Below are positions 20,317 through 29,224 of a DNA stretch of 34,321 nt, one piece after another; position 1 is the first letter of the stretch, and every line of letters begins with the position of its first letter. The DNA is from a bacterium (GTDB lineage: Bacteria > Patescibacteria > JAEDAM01 > Absconditabacterales > Absconditicoccaceae): contig JAFRZH010000005.1 of the NCBI GenBank assembly GCA_017442645.1, forward strand, positions 1 through 34,321, in the 5' to 3' direction. A program made the translations under genes and the position numbers. The notes beneath the pieces are model-generated. The model had not been told where the DNA came from. It searched no databases and worked only from the letters and a program-made list of their open reading frames with translations.

Positions 20317-21057
20317 TTATTTTTTCTTCTGAACTTTCAGCCATTTCTCAATTTTTTCTTTATATTCCTGTCTTTTATCACAATAAAATTTAAGCATAAC
20401 ATCAGAAATAATAACATCACGATTTAAATGAGGATTTTTCTTTTTTTTCCAAAAAATCAAAAGCATTTGAGGAAGTTTAAATATTTTTTCAACAATCTTT
20501 CCAAAAATTCAAGAAAGAATAAATTCAAAACACTTTTTAAAAATTCCCCTTTGGCTAAAAACCATATTTCAAAGAAAAATAGGGAAAGAAATGTCTTTTT
20601 GATAAAAAGATAAAAAAGAAGCCTGACTCTTCACGAAAGGATCTTGATAAAGAAGTGTTAAATGCTTTACCCAATGTTCCAAATAAGGATCTCCAAAATC
20701 CAAAGCAATTCCATCAAGATTTTGATGTTCAGAAGTTACAAAAAAACTCAAACAAAATTTTTTATGTTTAGAAGTAAGAGATCTTTTGATATGAAACCAT
20801 GAAAACAGAAGAAGACAAAAAAATCTTGCAGTCCAAATTTTTTGCTCTTGAACCACAATAAAAAGATCTATATCAGAATCTGAATTTAAAGAATTAAAAG
20901 TCAAAGAATTACAAAGATAAATTTTTTCAACAAAAGGCAAATTTTTATAGATTTTTTCCCATTGATGAATAAAATCCAAATAAGAATCTAAATAAGGATT
21001 TTTCTCCTTCCAAGAAAAAAGATTTTTTCATCAAAAAAGGGGATGAGGATACCCCAT
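20317..21057 (-). CDS. Nucleotidyltransferase-fold protein
   Basis: 246 residues with TGA as glycine; start MGYPHPLFGG. The segment LCNSLTFNSLNSDSDIDLFIVV (shown here in part: S-L, then SDSDIDLFIVV) matches the core of the minimal nucleotidyltransferase (Pol beta) fold: a small residue pair at a turn, then D-x-D on a strand that binds metal. The classic GS before the turn is NS here. The rest shows aromatic helices (WTARFFCLLLFSWF, which could lie in the membrane) and a basic C-terminus (EKIEKWLKVQKKK). There is no antitoxin-like partner beside it. The gene lies between prepilin and PorB-like genes in the same direction, with small gaps. The substrate is unknown; domain call moderate. Confidence 0.6.
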
Positions 21058-21082
21058 TACTTCATAAAAAAAGTCATAGTTA

Positions 21083-21721
21083 TTAAGATTCTCGCTCTCC
21101 ACATTCATCAAGACTTTCTTCTTTATAAAACAAACACATTTTTAAAAAAATAGACTGTACTCTTGTATCAAATACCCATTTGGCAATATCTTTTTTACAT
21201 TCATCTGTTTCACAAAGTTTTACAAGGACTTCCCCTGTAAAGGGGTACGAATTTCATCAAGTAAGAACAAAAATGAATCTATCTTTAGGGGTAATTTGTC
21301 TAAATCACTTTGACATAAAAACTCAAGAAAATTGAGATCAAGTAACTACAAAACGAAGTTCCTTATCAAGCTCATTGGTACAATCTGACTTCGAAACTTT
21401 TTCCAATAACTTATTATCTCAACTTAAGGTAATTCCATTTAAAACAAAATGATCAAATCAAGAAACAGTCATTCACGAAAATCATAATACATAATAATCA
21501 GGAGAAAAAAGAGCCCCTGAAAGAGTAAAAGATTTACTCGTTAAAGCAAAATTAAGAAAATTTTGTAATTTCCCATTGATAGTTTTTACACATCATTCTG
21601 CCTTATATCTCAAAACTCTCTCATCATTTCCTCCCAAATAAGTCATCATCGACATACTAAGAAGTCCAATCATAATAATAACAATAAGAGTTTCAACTAA
21701 TGTAAATCCTTTTATTTTCAT
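21083..21721 (-). CDS. Type IV prepilin-like protein
   Basis: 212 residues with many TGA codons as glycine (for example TGGNSYPFTG). It starts MKIKGFTLVETLIVIIMIGLLSM: a short basic leader, the prepilin peptidase site at KG|FTLVE with Glu at position 5 of the mature protein, and a hydrophobic helix. These are the standard features of type IV pilins and pseudopilins, which a prepilin peptidase cleaves and methylates at the inner membrane before assembly into a pilus. The C-terminal domain holds several Cys residues (SDCTNEL, CETDEC, MCLFYKEESLDECGE), so disulfides are likely. It starts five bases after the dnaN stop, so the two are probably cotranscribed. Such pili could serve attachment to a host cell, as proposed for CPR bacteria (inference). 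Confidence 0.9.
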
Positions 21722-21726
21722 ATAAA

Positions 21727-22866
21727 TTAATTAATAATAAGAGGTCTTACCACATATCTATACATTTCATCTTTTTTATCTACCAAAATCATTGGTTTTT
21801 GCTGATCCACGATATTAAATTGAAGTTCATCAGACAAAGTCATTGCTCTAATAAAATCTGTAATATATTTTCCATTTACCGCGAAAACGATAGGTTCTCA
21901 CTCAACAATTGCATTAATCTCCGTTTGTCCATTTCCCTTATCCGTTTTTCCAGAAGAAACAATAATTTTATCTGACTGAGTTTCTATTTGAATAAAGTTA
22001 TTTGCAGTTTTAGTCAAAATTCCAATTTTTTTAATCGCTTTATCACAAGCCTCTTTATCTACCAAAATAGTATGATTAAAAGTAGTAGGCATAATTTCTT
22101 CTCTCTCATAATCTGGGAAATTTCCCTGAATAAGAAGAGAAGTTGCAATAACTTTCATCGTATCAACCTGAAATTCAAAAGCAATAAGATTCTGAGAACA
22201 TTTAACAGAAATTGTAGGAACCTCATGTTCTAGAGCATATCTTGCAATACTATTGATATCATTCACAGCAACTTTTGGGACAAGAACAGTAAAATCTTCT
22301 TCCAAATTAGAATTAATCTTATATTCTGCTATTCTAAACGAATCTGTTCCCACAAAAACTATCTTCTTTCAAGTATCTTCTGTTTTTGTTTTCATAAGAA
22401 TTCACGTCAACATTGGAGAAAAATTTTTCTCTGTTACCGTATATTCAACTTTATCGATTCCTGTGATAAAATTCTGCGTATCCAAGGTAAAATCATTTCA
22501 TTGAGGAGCGTCAGGCAAAGCAACATACTCACCAGCAGAAATACCATTAATCTTAAAATCATCCCCTAATGTTTTAATCTGAAGTTGTTCTCCTTGGACA
22601 GAAAGTTCCACCTTTTCCTCCTCAATAGATTTCAATACATCTAAAAACATCTTCGCATTTACAGTAATAGCTCCTTCCATCATAATATTACAAGGTAATT
22701 CCATTTCAACATATTTCTCCATATCAGTAGCTCTCACAGTAAGAGAATCGATAGAAGCTTTTAAATAAATATTTTGAAGAATAGGCAAGGTTGAATTTTT
22801 AGAAACAAACCTACAAGCGATATCAACAATATCTACCAATTTAGCAAGTTCAATATTAAGTTTCAT
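21727..22866 (-). CDS. dnaN: DNA polymerase III beta subunit (sliding clamp)
   Basis: 379 residues (usual length about 370) with TGA codons read as glycine where two frames join (DAPQGND, DTGKKI, IVEGEP). The protein forms a ring around DNA that tethers the replicative polymerase. Three repeated clamp domains can be followed: domain 1 starts MKLNIELAKLVDIVDIACRF and contains LPILQNIYLKA and VRATDMEKYV; domain 2 has FVGTDSFRIAEYK (compare ATDGHRLA) ; domain 3 has QGNFPDYEREEIMP (typical Y/FPDY) and ends near RYVVRPLIIN. The usual C-terminal MPMRL is replaced by VVRPL. I used ATG 22866; an earlier one would add a hydrophobic stretch that is not part of the family. Genes for a prepilin and others follow directly. 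Confidence 0.95.
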
Positions 22867-23028
22867 GCGAAAATAATAAGGAATAAAAACTAATATAAAG
22901 TATAAGATTTTACACAGTGATTTCAATAAAAAAAAGAAAATAAAAATCTGAATCTCAAAAGAAAGGACAAAGAAGAATATAAAATCAGAATTTTCTTTTT
23001 TAAGTATAAAAGTTTTTAAAAAAATATC

Positions 23029-23050
23029 TTGACTTTTAGATATATATAAT
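23029..23050 (+). promoter_or_regulatory. Promoter-like copy of the TTGAC-TTTAGATATATATA block
   Basis: CTTGACTTTTAGATATATATAAT; the -35 is TTGACT at 23029-23034. TATAAT at 23045-23050 is too close to this -35 (10 bases), so the -10 is unsettled, but the block itself matches those at 17403 and 27763. The rest of the 22867-23118 gap shows no gene. Confidence 0.45.
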
Positions 23051-23118
23051 TTTTAACCAATTCAACGTTATAAGGGTATTTTATTTTAAAAAAAAATAAC
23101 AATGAATGAAAGAATTAC

Positions 23119-23634
23119 ATGATAAAATGAAGAACAAAAGATCTCTCCAAGAGAACTAGAACCTTTATGCAAAGCCTCTATGAATCAATCGAAAACATGA
23201 TAAATGTATCACAGGAACAACTTGAAGAATTAGAAACAGAATGTTTTAAACTAACCATACAAAAATTTTTTGAAATTTATAACAAAGAAGATATCACCCC
23301 AGAAGAAAAAAAGAACTCAATAAAAAAAGAACTTAAAAAGAATAATCAATTCATAGAGAATTTAGTATTTACTCAATTAAAACAAGCAAATAAAAATAGG
23401 GAAATAGCTCGATCTCAAGAAGATATTATGAAAAATTTTACACGAATAGAATCCCCAAAACAGAAAATAAGTAAAGATGAAAACGAAGTATTCTCCTTAT
23501 TCAATGCATCAACAGATAAAAGAATTATCGTAGAAACACTCATAAAAAATAATATCATACGAAAAAAATTACAAAAAGCTCGAATTCAATATCTCTATAA
23601 TCTCCAAGATGAAGGCAAAAAAACAAACAAATAA
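23119..23634 (+). CDS. Helical protein of unknown function (171 aa)
   Basis: 171 residues from ATG 23119 (MIKGRTKDLSKRT, with one TGA as glycine), or 155 from ATG 23167 (MQSLYESIENMINV); I cannot decide between them. The sequence is charged and helical: QEQLEELETECFKLTIQKFFEIY, ITPEEKKNSIKKELKKNNQF, KRIIVETLIKNNIIRKKLQKA. There is no membrane helix and no known motif. The promoter block at 23029 lies upstream. It is an isolated gene between dnaN (divergent) and hup. Composition is AT-rich like the genome's own genes, so it is probably native. Function unknown. Confidence 0.6.
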
Positions 23635-23765
23635 AAATTATTTTTAATAATTGTCAACATCACAAACTAAGGAAACAAACAGCGACAAGAAAAATAATAG
23701 GTACAAACTATCTTTTAAAGTTCAACGCCTCAATCCAAAAAAGATTAAAAAACATAAAAAATCGC

Positions 23766-23796
23766 TTGAAATACGGAAGAAATCTTTTAATATAGT
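23766..23796 (+). promoter_or_regulatory. Promoter of hup
   Basis: TTGAAA at 23766 and AATATAGT ending at 23796 (17-base spacing to AATATA, 19 to TATAGT). The ATG of hup follows 44 bases later. The 23635-23765 stretch before it shows nothing recognisable. Confidence 0.55.
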
Positions 23797-23839
23797 GAAT
23801 GTACGAAGTACAATTTTTATTTCTTATTAGTATGTACTA

Positions 23840-24115
23840 ATGACAAAAACTGCATTAATCTCTCAGTTAGCTGAAGAATTAGGAGTTTCTAAAAAATTAG
23901 CTGCTGAATTAGTTAACGCTTTCATTGACACTATCATTTCTGGTGTTAAATCTGAAGGAGAAGTTAGAATTCAAGGATTCGGAACTTTCAAAGCTTCAAA
24001 AAGAAAAGCTAGAGAAGGAGTTAATCCTCAAAATCCTAAAGAAAAAATCAAAATTCCTGCTATGAAAGTTGTTACATTCAAAGCTGGATCTGACTTCAAA
24101 AACGCTGTTAAATAA
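23840..24115 (+). CDS. hup: DNA-binding protein HU
   Basis: 91 residues, the standard HU length. HU is a small dimeric nucleoid protein that bends DNA with little sequence preference. The sequence follows the family closely: MTKTALISQLAEELGVSKKLAAELVNAFI (helical dimer core, partly shown), VRIQGFGTFKASKRKAREGVNPQ (saddle and start of the DNA-binding arm, with GFGTF and the R-x-G-x-N-P-x motif including the proline that intercalates into DNA), IPAMKVVTFKAG and the closing FKNAVK. There are no in-frame TGA codons; glycine is GGA or GGT here, as is usual for highly expressed genes. The upstream promoter and a strong terminator at 24134 make it a single-gene unit. Confidence 0.97.
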   Translation: MTKTALISQLAEELGVSKKLAAELVNAFIDTIISGVKSEGEVRIQGFGTFKASKRKAREGVNPQNPKEKIKIPAMKVVTFKAGSDFKNAVK

Positions 24116-24133
24116 TTTTAAAAAACAGTATAT

Positions 24134-24162
24134 AAAAAATCTCTCCAAGGAGAGATTTTTTA
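24134..24162 (+). terminator. Terminator of hup
   Basis: AAAAAATCTCTCC and GGAGAGATTTTTT form a perfect hairpin with a tight AA loop, 18 bases after the stop codon. Confidence 0.9.
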
Positions 24163-24220
24163 TATTATATAACAATTTAAACATTTGTCAATCATAAATA
24201 CAATATACATGAAAAAAATT

Positions 24221-24249
24221 TTGAATATTTTGAAAAAGGAGACTATACT
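24221..24249 (+). promoter_or_regulatory. Promoter of the 24256 RNA
   Basis: TTGAAT (24221-24226), exactly 17 bases, TATACT (24244-24249). Transcription would start near 24256. No protein-coding gene follows on this strand until 27871. Confidence 0.65.
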
Positions 24250-24255
24250 TATTTC

Positions 24256-24520
24256 AGACATAAGTAACTTACCCCAAGGTTCTGGCCACACACCTCACCC
24301 CTTTACTAGGTTACGAACGTCTAAAGGAGAATGCTCCTTTTACCATCTAGTATTACTACCCAGCTGATTTAGATGGAAGGTATACTCTGTGGTAGGAAAG
24401 AATCTTTATCAACGATTTGCACAGGGAAATAATTGATAAAGGTTCTTTCCCCGGCCAATTTTATAAGACCGAGCCTCAGAGAATACGGAAAGAACTGCCT
24501 GAATTTCTTGCAGTTTTTTT
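24256..24520 (+). ncRNA. Candidate structured RNA, about 265 nt, family not recognised
   Basis: A unit with promoter, about 265 transcribed bases and a terminator (AACTGC...GCAGTT then eight T, 24493-24520), without a convincing reading frame. It is richer in GC than the surroundings and holds several helices: AAAGGAG-AAT-GCTCCTTT near 24320; CCATCTA...TAGATGG around 24340-24375; a long bulged hairpin from GGAAAGAA (24395) through TTTATCAA / TTGATAAA to TTCTTTCC (24450); and ACTCTG pairing with CAGAG near 24475, closing the long hairpin. Size and solitary position fit a housekeeping RNA such as 6S, RNase P or tmRNA, but I do not see the conserved core of RNase P, the tRNA-like end of tmRNA or the SRP loop. 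It ends at the nrdR stop codon, convergent. Confidence 0.6.
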
Positions 24521-24954
24521 TATTTCAAAAGTTCTTTAAAATCATCTAAAGATTTAAATTTCTTATACACTGAAATATATCTAACAAATGCAACAGGATA
24601 ATCAGCTTTCAAAATATTCATAACATCTTCAGCAATTTTCTCAGAACTTATTTCATTTCAAGTAGTTAACCACTTAACTTCCAAAGTATTAAGAAGGTTG
24701 GTAATCTCTTCACTTGTAATCGTACTATTAGCAAAAGCCAATAAAATAGCTCTTTTTAGCTTAGAACGATCATAAAACTCTTTAGTCCCATCTTTTTTTG
24801 AAACCATCAATTCCGTAATTCAAATTCTTTCAAAAGTAGTAAATCTGAATCAACAACTAGGACATTCTCTCCTTCTACGAATAGTCTGTCCATCTTCCAC
24901 AATCCTAGAATCAATCACTTTTGTATCAGACATTCAACACTTTCCACATTTCAT
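24520..24954 (-). CDS. nrdR: Transcriptional repressor NrdR
   Basis: 144 residues with three to four TGA codons read as glycine. NrdR represses ribonucleotide reductase genes when its ATP-cone senses ATP or dATP. The zinc ribbon has Cys3, Cys6, Cys31 and Cys34 (MKCGKCGMSDTKVIDSR and ECPSCGFRFTTFER); two of the glycines next to these cysteines are TGA codons. The basic block QTIRRRRE binds DNA. From about residue 47 the ATP-cone runs (VSKKDGTKEFYDRSKLKRAI, then AEDVMNILK and VAFVRYISVYKKF). The length is a little under the usual 150. Eighteen bases separate it from the 726-residue gene upstream. No NrdR boxes or ribonucleotide reductase genes are visible in the window. Confidence 0.95.
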
Positions 24955-24972
24955 TGTTCATTTTCAAAAAAG

Positions 24973-27153
24973 CTAAAAAGGAAGCAATAAAGTCCTATTA
25001 TAGTAAGCTACTAAAGAAAAAGCAGTTTGATACCAAAGATATCAAGATGATTCTTCAAGAACTTCCGGACTCTGCAAAAATAAATCCCAAAGAAGTTGTA
25101 AGAAATCCTGATTTTCTTTTTGTTCCAAAAGATAAGATAAAGGTTCAGAAAATTCTTCAATCAATTCTAAAAATGCACTACAATATCCATTTTTATCTTG
25201 ATCCTCTTTAAAAAATCCCCCATAAAAACTTCTCAGTACTCCAGAGAAATACAAACTGTACTCGTCCAAATATCACTTAGTCTTTAAAAAATATCAGAAA
25301 AAAACCATTCAAAACACAACTTTTCTTAAATCCGCACAAGCCCTTAATTCTATAAAAGGATTAGAAGATTCCGAATTTTGAATCTTAGCGAATTTTGATA
25401 ATGCAGACCTATAAATCCAAAATTCTAAAGAATATAAAGCATTTTTCATATTAACGAGCTGATGTTTAAGAAAAAGATTTTCTAAAGGATAATTTCAAAC
25501 GATATGATTAGCAAGAGAAGAGGACAAGACACTTCTAAAATAAAAACTCAAAAGTTCTTCAGTAGTTCAACTCGTTTCTTTTGAAATAATTTCACCATAG
25601 CGTTTTTTCAACCATTTCCAGAAACGAGAATCAGAATTTTTTTCTCTATCTTGTTCCAAAAAATCCTGAAAAACAACAGCTTGCCACTTAAAAAGTAATT
25701 GATAAAAGGAAAACAAATTAAGTTCTGCTAACTGCACCCCATTTGAAGGACTCTTTTGTTTCTTCATCTGAGCTTCCATTTCTTCAAAAAATTTCCTAAG
25801 AAAAGCATAATCATCTACTAAATCTGAAAAAAACTCTTTTCTTAATTCTGGAGTAGAAGTCGTAAGCATCCCATCAATACAATGAACCGCAAACGTATGA
25901 AAAAAGGGAGCAGAAAAAAGCCTAAAACTTCCCGTATCAGTATTTTTAATGTGCTGTTCCCCTATCAATTCGATATAAAAATCAAGAAACTGATCAAAAA
26001 GAGCTGATTCTTGCCTAATTCTCTTCGGAATTTTAATATTCATATCTTTTAATTTTTCAAGATCTCCATCAAATTCTTCCAATTTATCTTGAAATTCTTC
26101 AAACATTTCCTCTTCTTCCCTAGTAGTTTCTACACTTCTAAAAAGAGCATAAATATATTCTCTTACTCAAACCAAAAAAGACTTTTGAAAAGGGACAATA
26201 TCAACAAGATCAAGAAAGAAAACATCTCCTCCCCTCTTAGAAAAATTTTTCATAAAATCATGCATTACTTTTTTATCATAGATGGTAGCAACAAAAGTAC
26301 GCACAAATAATTTTGTTTTTACATTATTGATAAGATTTTTAATCATCAAATCGTAAGGTCAAAATACCCCTAATAACTCCTCTTCTATCTCAAAAAAATG
26401 AGGATCTTTTTTTGTTTTTCAGAGTTCTTTCCATTTTTCTGTAAAATAATTTTTCTCCTCCCTTGAAAAGAATCATACTTTACAAGAAAAATCTTGAACG
26501 ACTTTATCCGTAACCGTAGTAACAGACAACATCTTTGAAATTCTATAATAATAGACAAATAAGAAAGAAAAAACATCATAATGATCCACCAATTTATTTT
26601 TCAGAGACTCAAAAAACTGATCCGTATACATCGGATAAACTTTTTTTAAGACCTTAGAAAAAAAATCAAGAAAAAATTGAAAATACCAATTATATCCATT
26701 TTTAGAATAAGGACTAGGGAAAGTCTTTATCTGAAAATAAAAGAAATAAGCTAAAAGATTAATAGCACACAAACAAAAATAAAAAACCTCGTCTTCATCT
26801 TCATCAAAAATATCTTCCAAAAAAAGAGAAGAAATCAGAGTTACAAAAAAAGAAGTTCTAGAAACAGAAAAAGACTGATACCCTTTCAAGGTAGCAGCTC
26901 CTAAATAAGACTCCAAAACAGGATATTTTCTTAAAAAAGTTCAAGGAATGATTTTTTTAAATCAAAACTGAAAATCATGAGATTCAAAATTTAAAATTTC
27001 CAAAGAAGGCTTGTAATCAAAAATTTTATCTCTCAAAATAAAGCCATTAAAATCTCTTGCCGAAAGCAGTACTCCATGTTTTTCAAAAGAAGTCATTTTC
27101 TCCATAAATTCATCAGGTAGCATCGAAAATAACAATTCTTCAAATTTAGACAT
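24973..27153 (-). CDS. Large protein of unknown function (726 aa)
   Basis: A single frame of 726 residues with about a dozen TGA codons as glycine, ending in TAG. Composition is unusual: very rich in Phe, Tyr, Leu, Asp and Glu, with aromatic helices (EVFYFCLCAINLLAYFFYF, which could be a membrane segment, and YNWYFQFFLDFFSKVLKKVY), acidic stretches (EDIFDEDEDEVF; TREEEEMFEEFQDKLEEFDGD) and a long helical C-terminal half. There is no signal peptide, no nucleotide-binding motif and no repeat that I can see. It lies between a secreted lipoprotein gene (20 bases upstream) and nrdR (18 bases downstream), apparently one transcript. I do not recognise the family. Length and conservation of the open frame across a dozen TGA codons argue that it is real. 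Confidence 0.8.
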
Positions 27154-27173
27154 TCCCTAATAATAAAATAAAA

Positions 27174-27638
27174 TTATTTTTTCTTTACCTCAAGAATAGT
27201 TTCTACATATTGAAAAGAATGATAAGTCTGACAAGGATTAAAATCTACTTCATACCAATTTTGTCCATCTCTATAATCAATAGAAAGGATTTCTCCCTTT
27301 CCAATACCATCTAAAAAGACTTGATCTCCTATTTTATACTCTTTTTCTCAAAAATAAGAAGCAGGCATTACATTTACCTTATATTTATCATATTCCCCTG
27401 TTAAAGCTTCTTTGCTTCCTGACAAGACATCCTGAAGATCATGTTGCAAAAATCTACTCTTTTCATCAGACTTTTCTTCTTTTTCTCCTTGATCAAAAAC
27501 TTGTCCTTTACAAGTATATTCATAAGAAAATTTCACAATATCTCCTTCTACAATCTTTCCATCATTATCACTCTCTTCACAGGCAGAAAGGAAGAAAACT
27601 CAAAATAAAATTCCCCAAACAAAGACCTTTTTTTTCAT
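27174..27638 (-). CDS. Lipoprotein with FKBP/SlyD-like domain
   Basis: 154 residues; two TGA codons as glycine. The N-terminus MKKKVFVWGILFGVFFLSAC is a lipoprotein signal with lipobox LSAC, so Cys20 would be acylated and the protein anchored on the outside of the cell membrane. The following part resembles an FKBP-type peptidyl-prolyl isomerase: GDIVKFSYEYTCKGQVFDQG (partly shown; compare the V-x-V-x-Y-x-G-x-x-D/F-x-x-G start), SGSKEALTGEYDKYKV and MPASYFGEKE, equivalent to the E-A-L-x-G-M and P-x-x-A-Y-G-E motifs of SlyD-like enzymes. It would then help fold exported proteins. It is the first gene of the group that includes the 726-residue protein and nrdR. The FKBP match is good at the motifs but not checked. 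Confidence 0.7.
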
Positions 27639-27762
27639 TTTTATTTACCCATAAATAATAAAATACTTATTATGTATAACATTTTCAAAGACTAAAACAA
27701 GAATTTTTATAAAAGTTTTATCAAGAAAGACGACATTAAAAACAAAAAAACAAAAAAATTAC

Positions 27763-27794
27763 TTGACATTTAGATATATATATATATATATGAT
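27763..27794 (+). promoter_or_regulatory. Promoter of the 27871 gene with long TA tract
   Basis: TTGACA at 27763-27768; (TA)n spacer; TATATA at 27785 (16 bases) or TATGAT at 27789 (20 bases). Nearly the same block as at 17403. The leader to the ATG is A-rich. Confidence 0.65.
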
Positions 27795-27870
27795 ATTCTT
27801 AAACAAGAAAAAGTTTCCATCAGAAACCATACTACTTGGAAAAAACAAAAATCACAAAAACAAAAAGAAT

Positions 27871-29187
27871 ATGAAAACAATCACAAAAATGATATGCAAA
27901 GACTGCGGCACCGTCTACACAGGAACAACAGCAGAACGTTGCCCCCAATGTGGATCCATGCACCGAATTAGGAAAGTGTATGGAATCCGCAAATGCCCCA
28001 ATTGTCAACAAGAGTATTCTGCGGAACATGAACATTGTCCCAATTGCGGAAGTGCATACCTGGAGGAGAAATTCAAACTTTCTAATCCAGAATCTGCTCC
28101 CGCCGTTCCCGCTGGTAAAGAGAGAAAAGGACAAGGCCATTGGTGTGGTCATTGCAATTCCTTCTTCACGGGGGAAATCTGTCCCAATTGTGGAAACCCG
28201 CTTGATGAAGCAAAGGGAACAGCAAATGGAGACGATACGAATTATTTCAATAAGTTTCCCCAAAGTCCTGAAACTACCCCCCAACCTCCAAGGACAAGAT
28301 CAACACCTCGCTTCGACTGGCCTTCCATCATGGAAGGCATAGGAAGCTTTCTCCTCATTGCTGGAATACTGTTCCTCATCGGCTGGGGAATCTGGTCTGG
28401 TTTCCGTTCAATTAAAGTGACCTGCGACCACCATGACTGGGAATACGTCACAGAGATAGAGGAACTCAAAACCTTCACTGAAACCGACTGGACCATCCCT
28501 TACGGGGGAAGAAAAAAGTCTGAGTTTCAGGCTTTCCACCACAACGAAAAAGTCTTTGATGGGTACGCCGACGAAGAGTACCAGGAGTACGAAATCGTCG
28601 GCTACGCCGAAGAAGAATACGAGGAAGAAGTCTTCGACCACTATGAGTCTTACACCTATACCGACTATGAGATGGTAGGTACAGGGAGAACTCAAGTAGT
28701 ATCGTCACGAGACCTCGGTAACGGGGAATTTGAAATTGAAGAAGAGGAAATCTTCGAAGAACAGCCGGTAACAAAAACCGGCAAGAAACCCATCTACAAA
28801 ACGGTGACAAAAACCCGGACCGTTCCCGTCAAGGACTGGGTAACGCATACTCGCCAAGTCGAGATATACCACGACTCGGCCGTTTACAGGACAAAGTACA
28901 CCTACGACATCGATCGTTGGGTATACAATAGGTCTGTCCGGAATTCTGGGAAAGACCTGTCCCCAAAAAAAGGGGAAATCGTCCTTAAAAACAAAGAAAA
29001 AGAAGGCGAATCAAGTCTCTCTCTCAAAATCATCTTCAAAGATGATGAGGGAGAAGAGATTATCAGAGAGTTTGATTCTCAAGAAGAATGGTCCTCTATC
29101 CAGGACAATTCAATCTTCCACGGCCGGAAAATTTTCTGGATCGGAAGACGGATTAACTGGGAAGAAGGCCCCATCAAGAACCAATAA
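27871..29187 (+). CDS. Zinc-ribbon membrane protein of foreign composition (438 aa)
   Basis: 438 residues from ATG 27871 (MKTITKMICKDCG); the frame is open further upstream, but that part overlaps the promoter. The N-terminal 130 residues hold four zinc ribbons with C-x-x-C pairs (CKDCG...CPQCG, CPNCQ...CPNCG, CGHCN...CPNCG). A proline-rich linker (SPETTPQPPRTRSTPRF) leads to one membrane helix (GIGSFLLIAGILFLIGWGIW). The outer or C-terminal domain contains many Tyr and Glu (repeats such as EYQEYEIVGYAEEEYEEE) and ends in a beta-rich part with W-x-Y motifs. There is no in-frame TGA; glycine uses GGC, GGA, GGG and GGT, and CTC, GTC and CGG codons occur, unlike neighbours. The gene is flanked by its own promoter and terminator. 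It is probably an import from a standard-code genome. The exact function is unknown; sensing or protein binding at the membrane is a guess. Confidence 0.8.
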   Translation: MKTITKMICKDCGTVYTGTTAERCPQCGSMHRIRKVYGIRKCPNCQQEYSAEHEHCPNCGSAYLEEKFKLSNPESAPAVPAGKERKGQGHWCGHCNSFFTGEICPNCGNPLDEAKGTANGDDTNYFNKFPQSPETTPQPPRTRSTPRFDWPSIMEGIGSFLLIAGILFLIGWGIWSGFRSIKVTCDHHDWEYVTEIEELKTFTETDWTIPYGGRKKSEFQAFHHNEKVFDGYADEEYQEYEIVGYAEEEYEEEVFDHYESYTYTDYEMVGTGRTQVVSSRDLGNGEFEIEEEEIFEEQPVTKTGKKPIYKTVTKTRTVPVKDWVTHTRQVEIYHDSAVYRTKYTYDIDRWVYNRSVRNSGKDLSPKKGEIVLKNKEKEGESSLSLKIIFKDDEGEEIIREFDSQEEWSSIQDNSIFHGRKIFWIGRRINWEEGPIKNQ

Positions 29188-29192
29188 AGATT

Positions 29193-29220
29193 AAGGGGAC
29201 GGTGAATCACCGGCCCCTTT
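29193..29220 (+). terminator. Terminator of the 27871 gene
   Basis: AAGGGG-A-CGGTG-AAT-CACCG-G-CCCCTT followed by TTCTTG; unusually rich in GC for this window. Confidence 0.85.
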
Positions 29221-29224
29221 CTTG

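Noticed and set aside
24256..24520. Annotation of the RNA as RNase P, tmRNA or SRP RNA
   Set aside because: I looked for the RNase P GAGGAAAGUC core, a tRNA-like end with T arm, and the SRP GGAAGGAAG loop and saw none; family left open.
27769..27792. (TA)n tract as a microsatellite or origin-like unwinding element
   Set aside because: It sits exactly as the spacer of a TTGACA promoter and recurs in other promoters, which is a simpler explanation.
27832..28810. Several open frames on both strands overlapping the zinc-ribbon gene
   Set aside because: They arise from its GC-rich codons; only the plus-strand frame has ordered domains, a promoter and a terminator.
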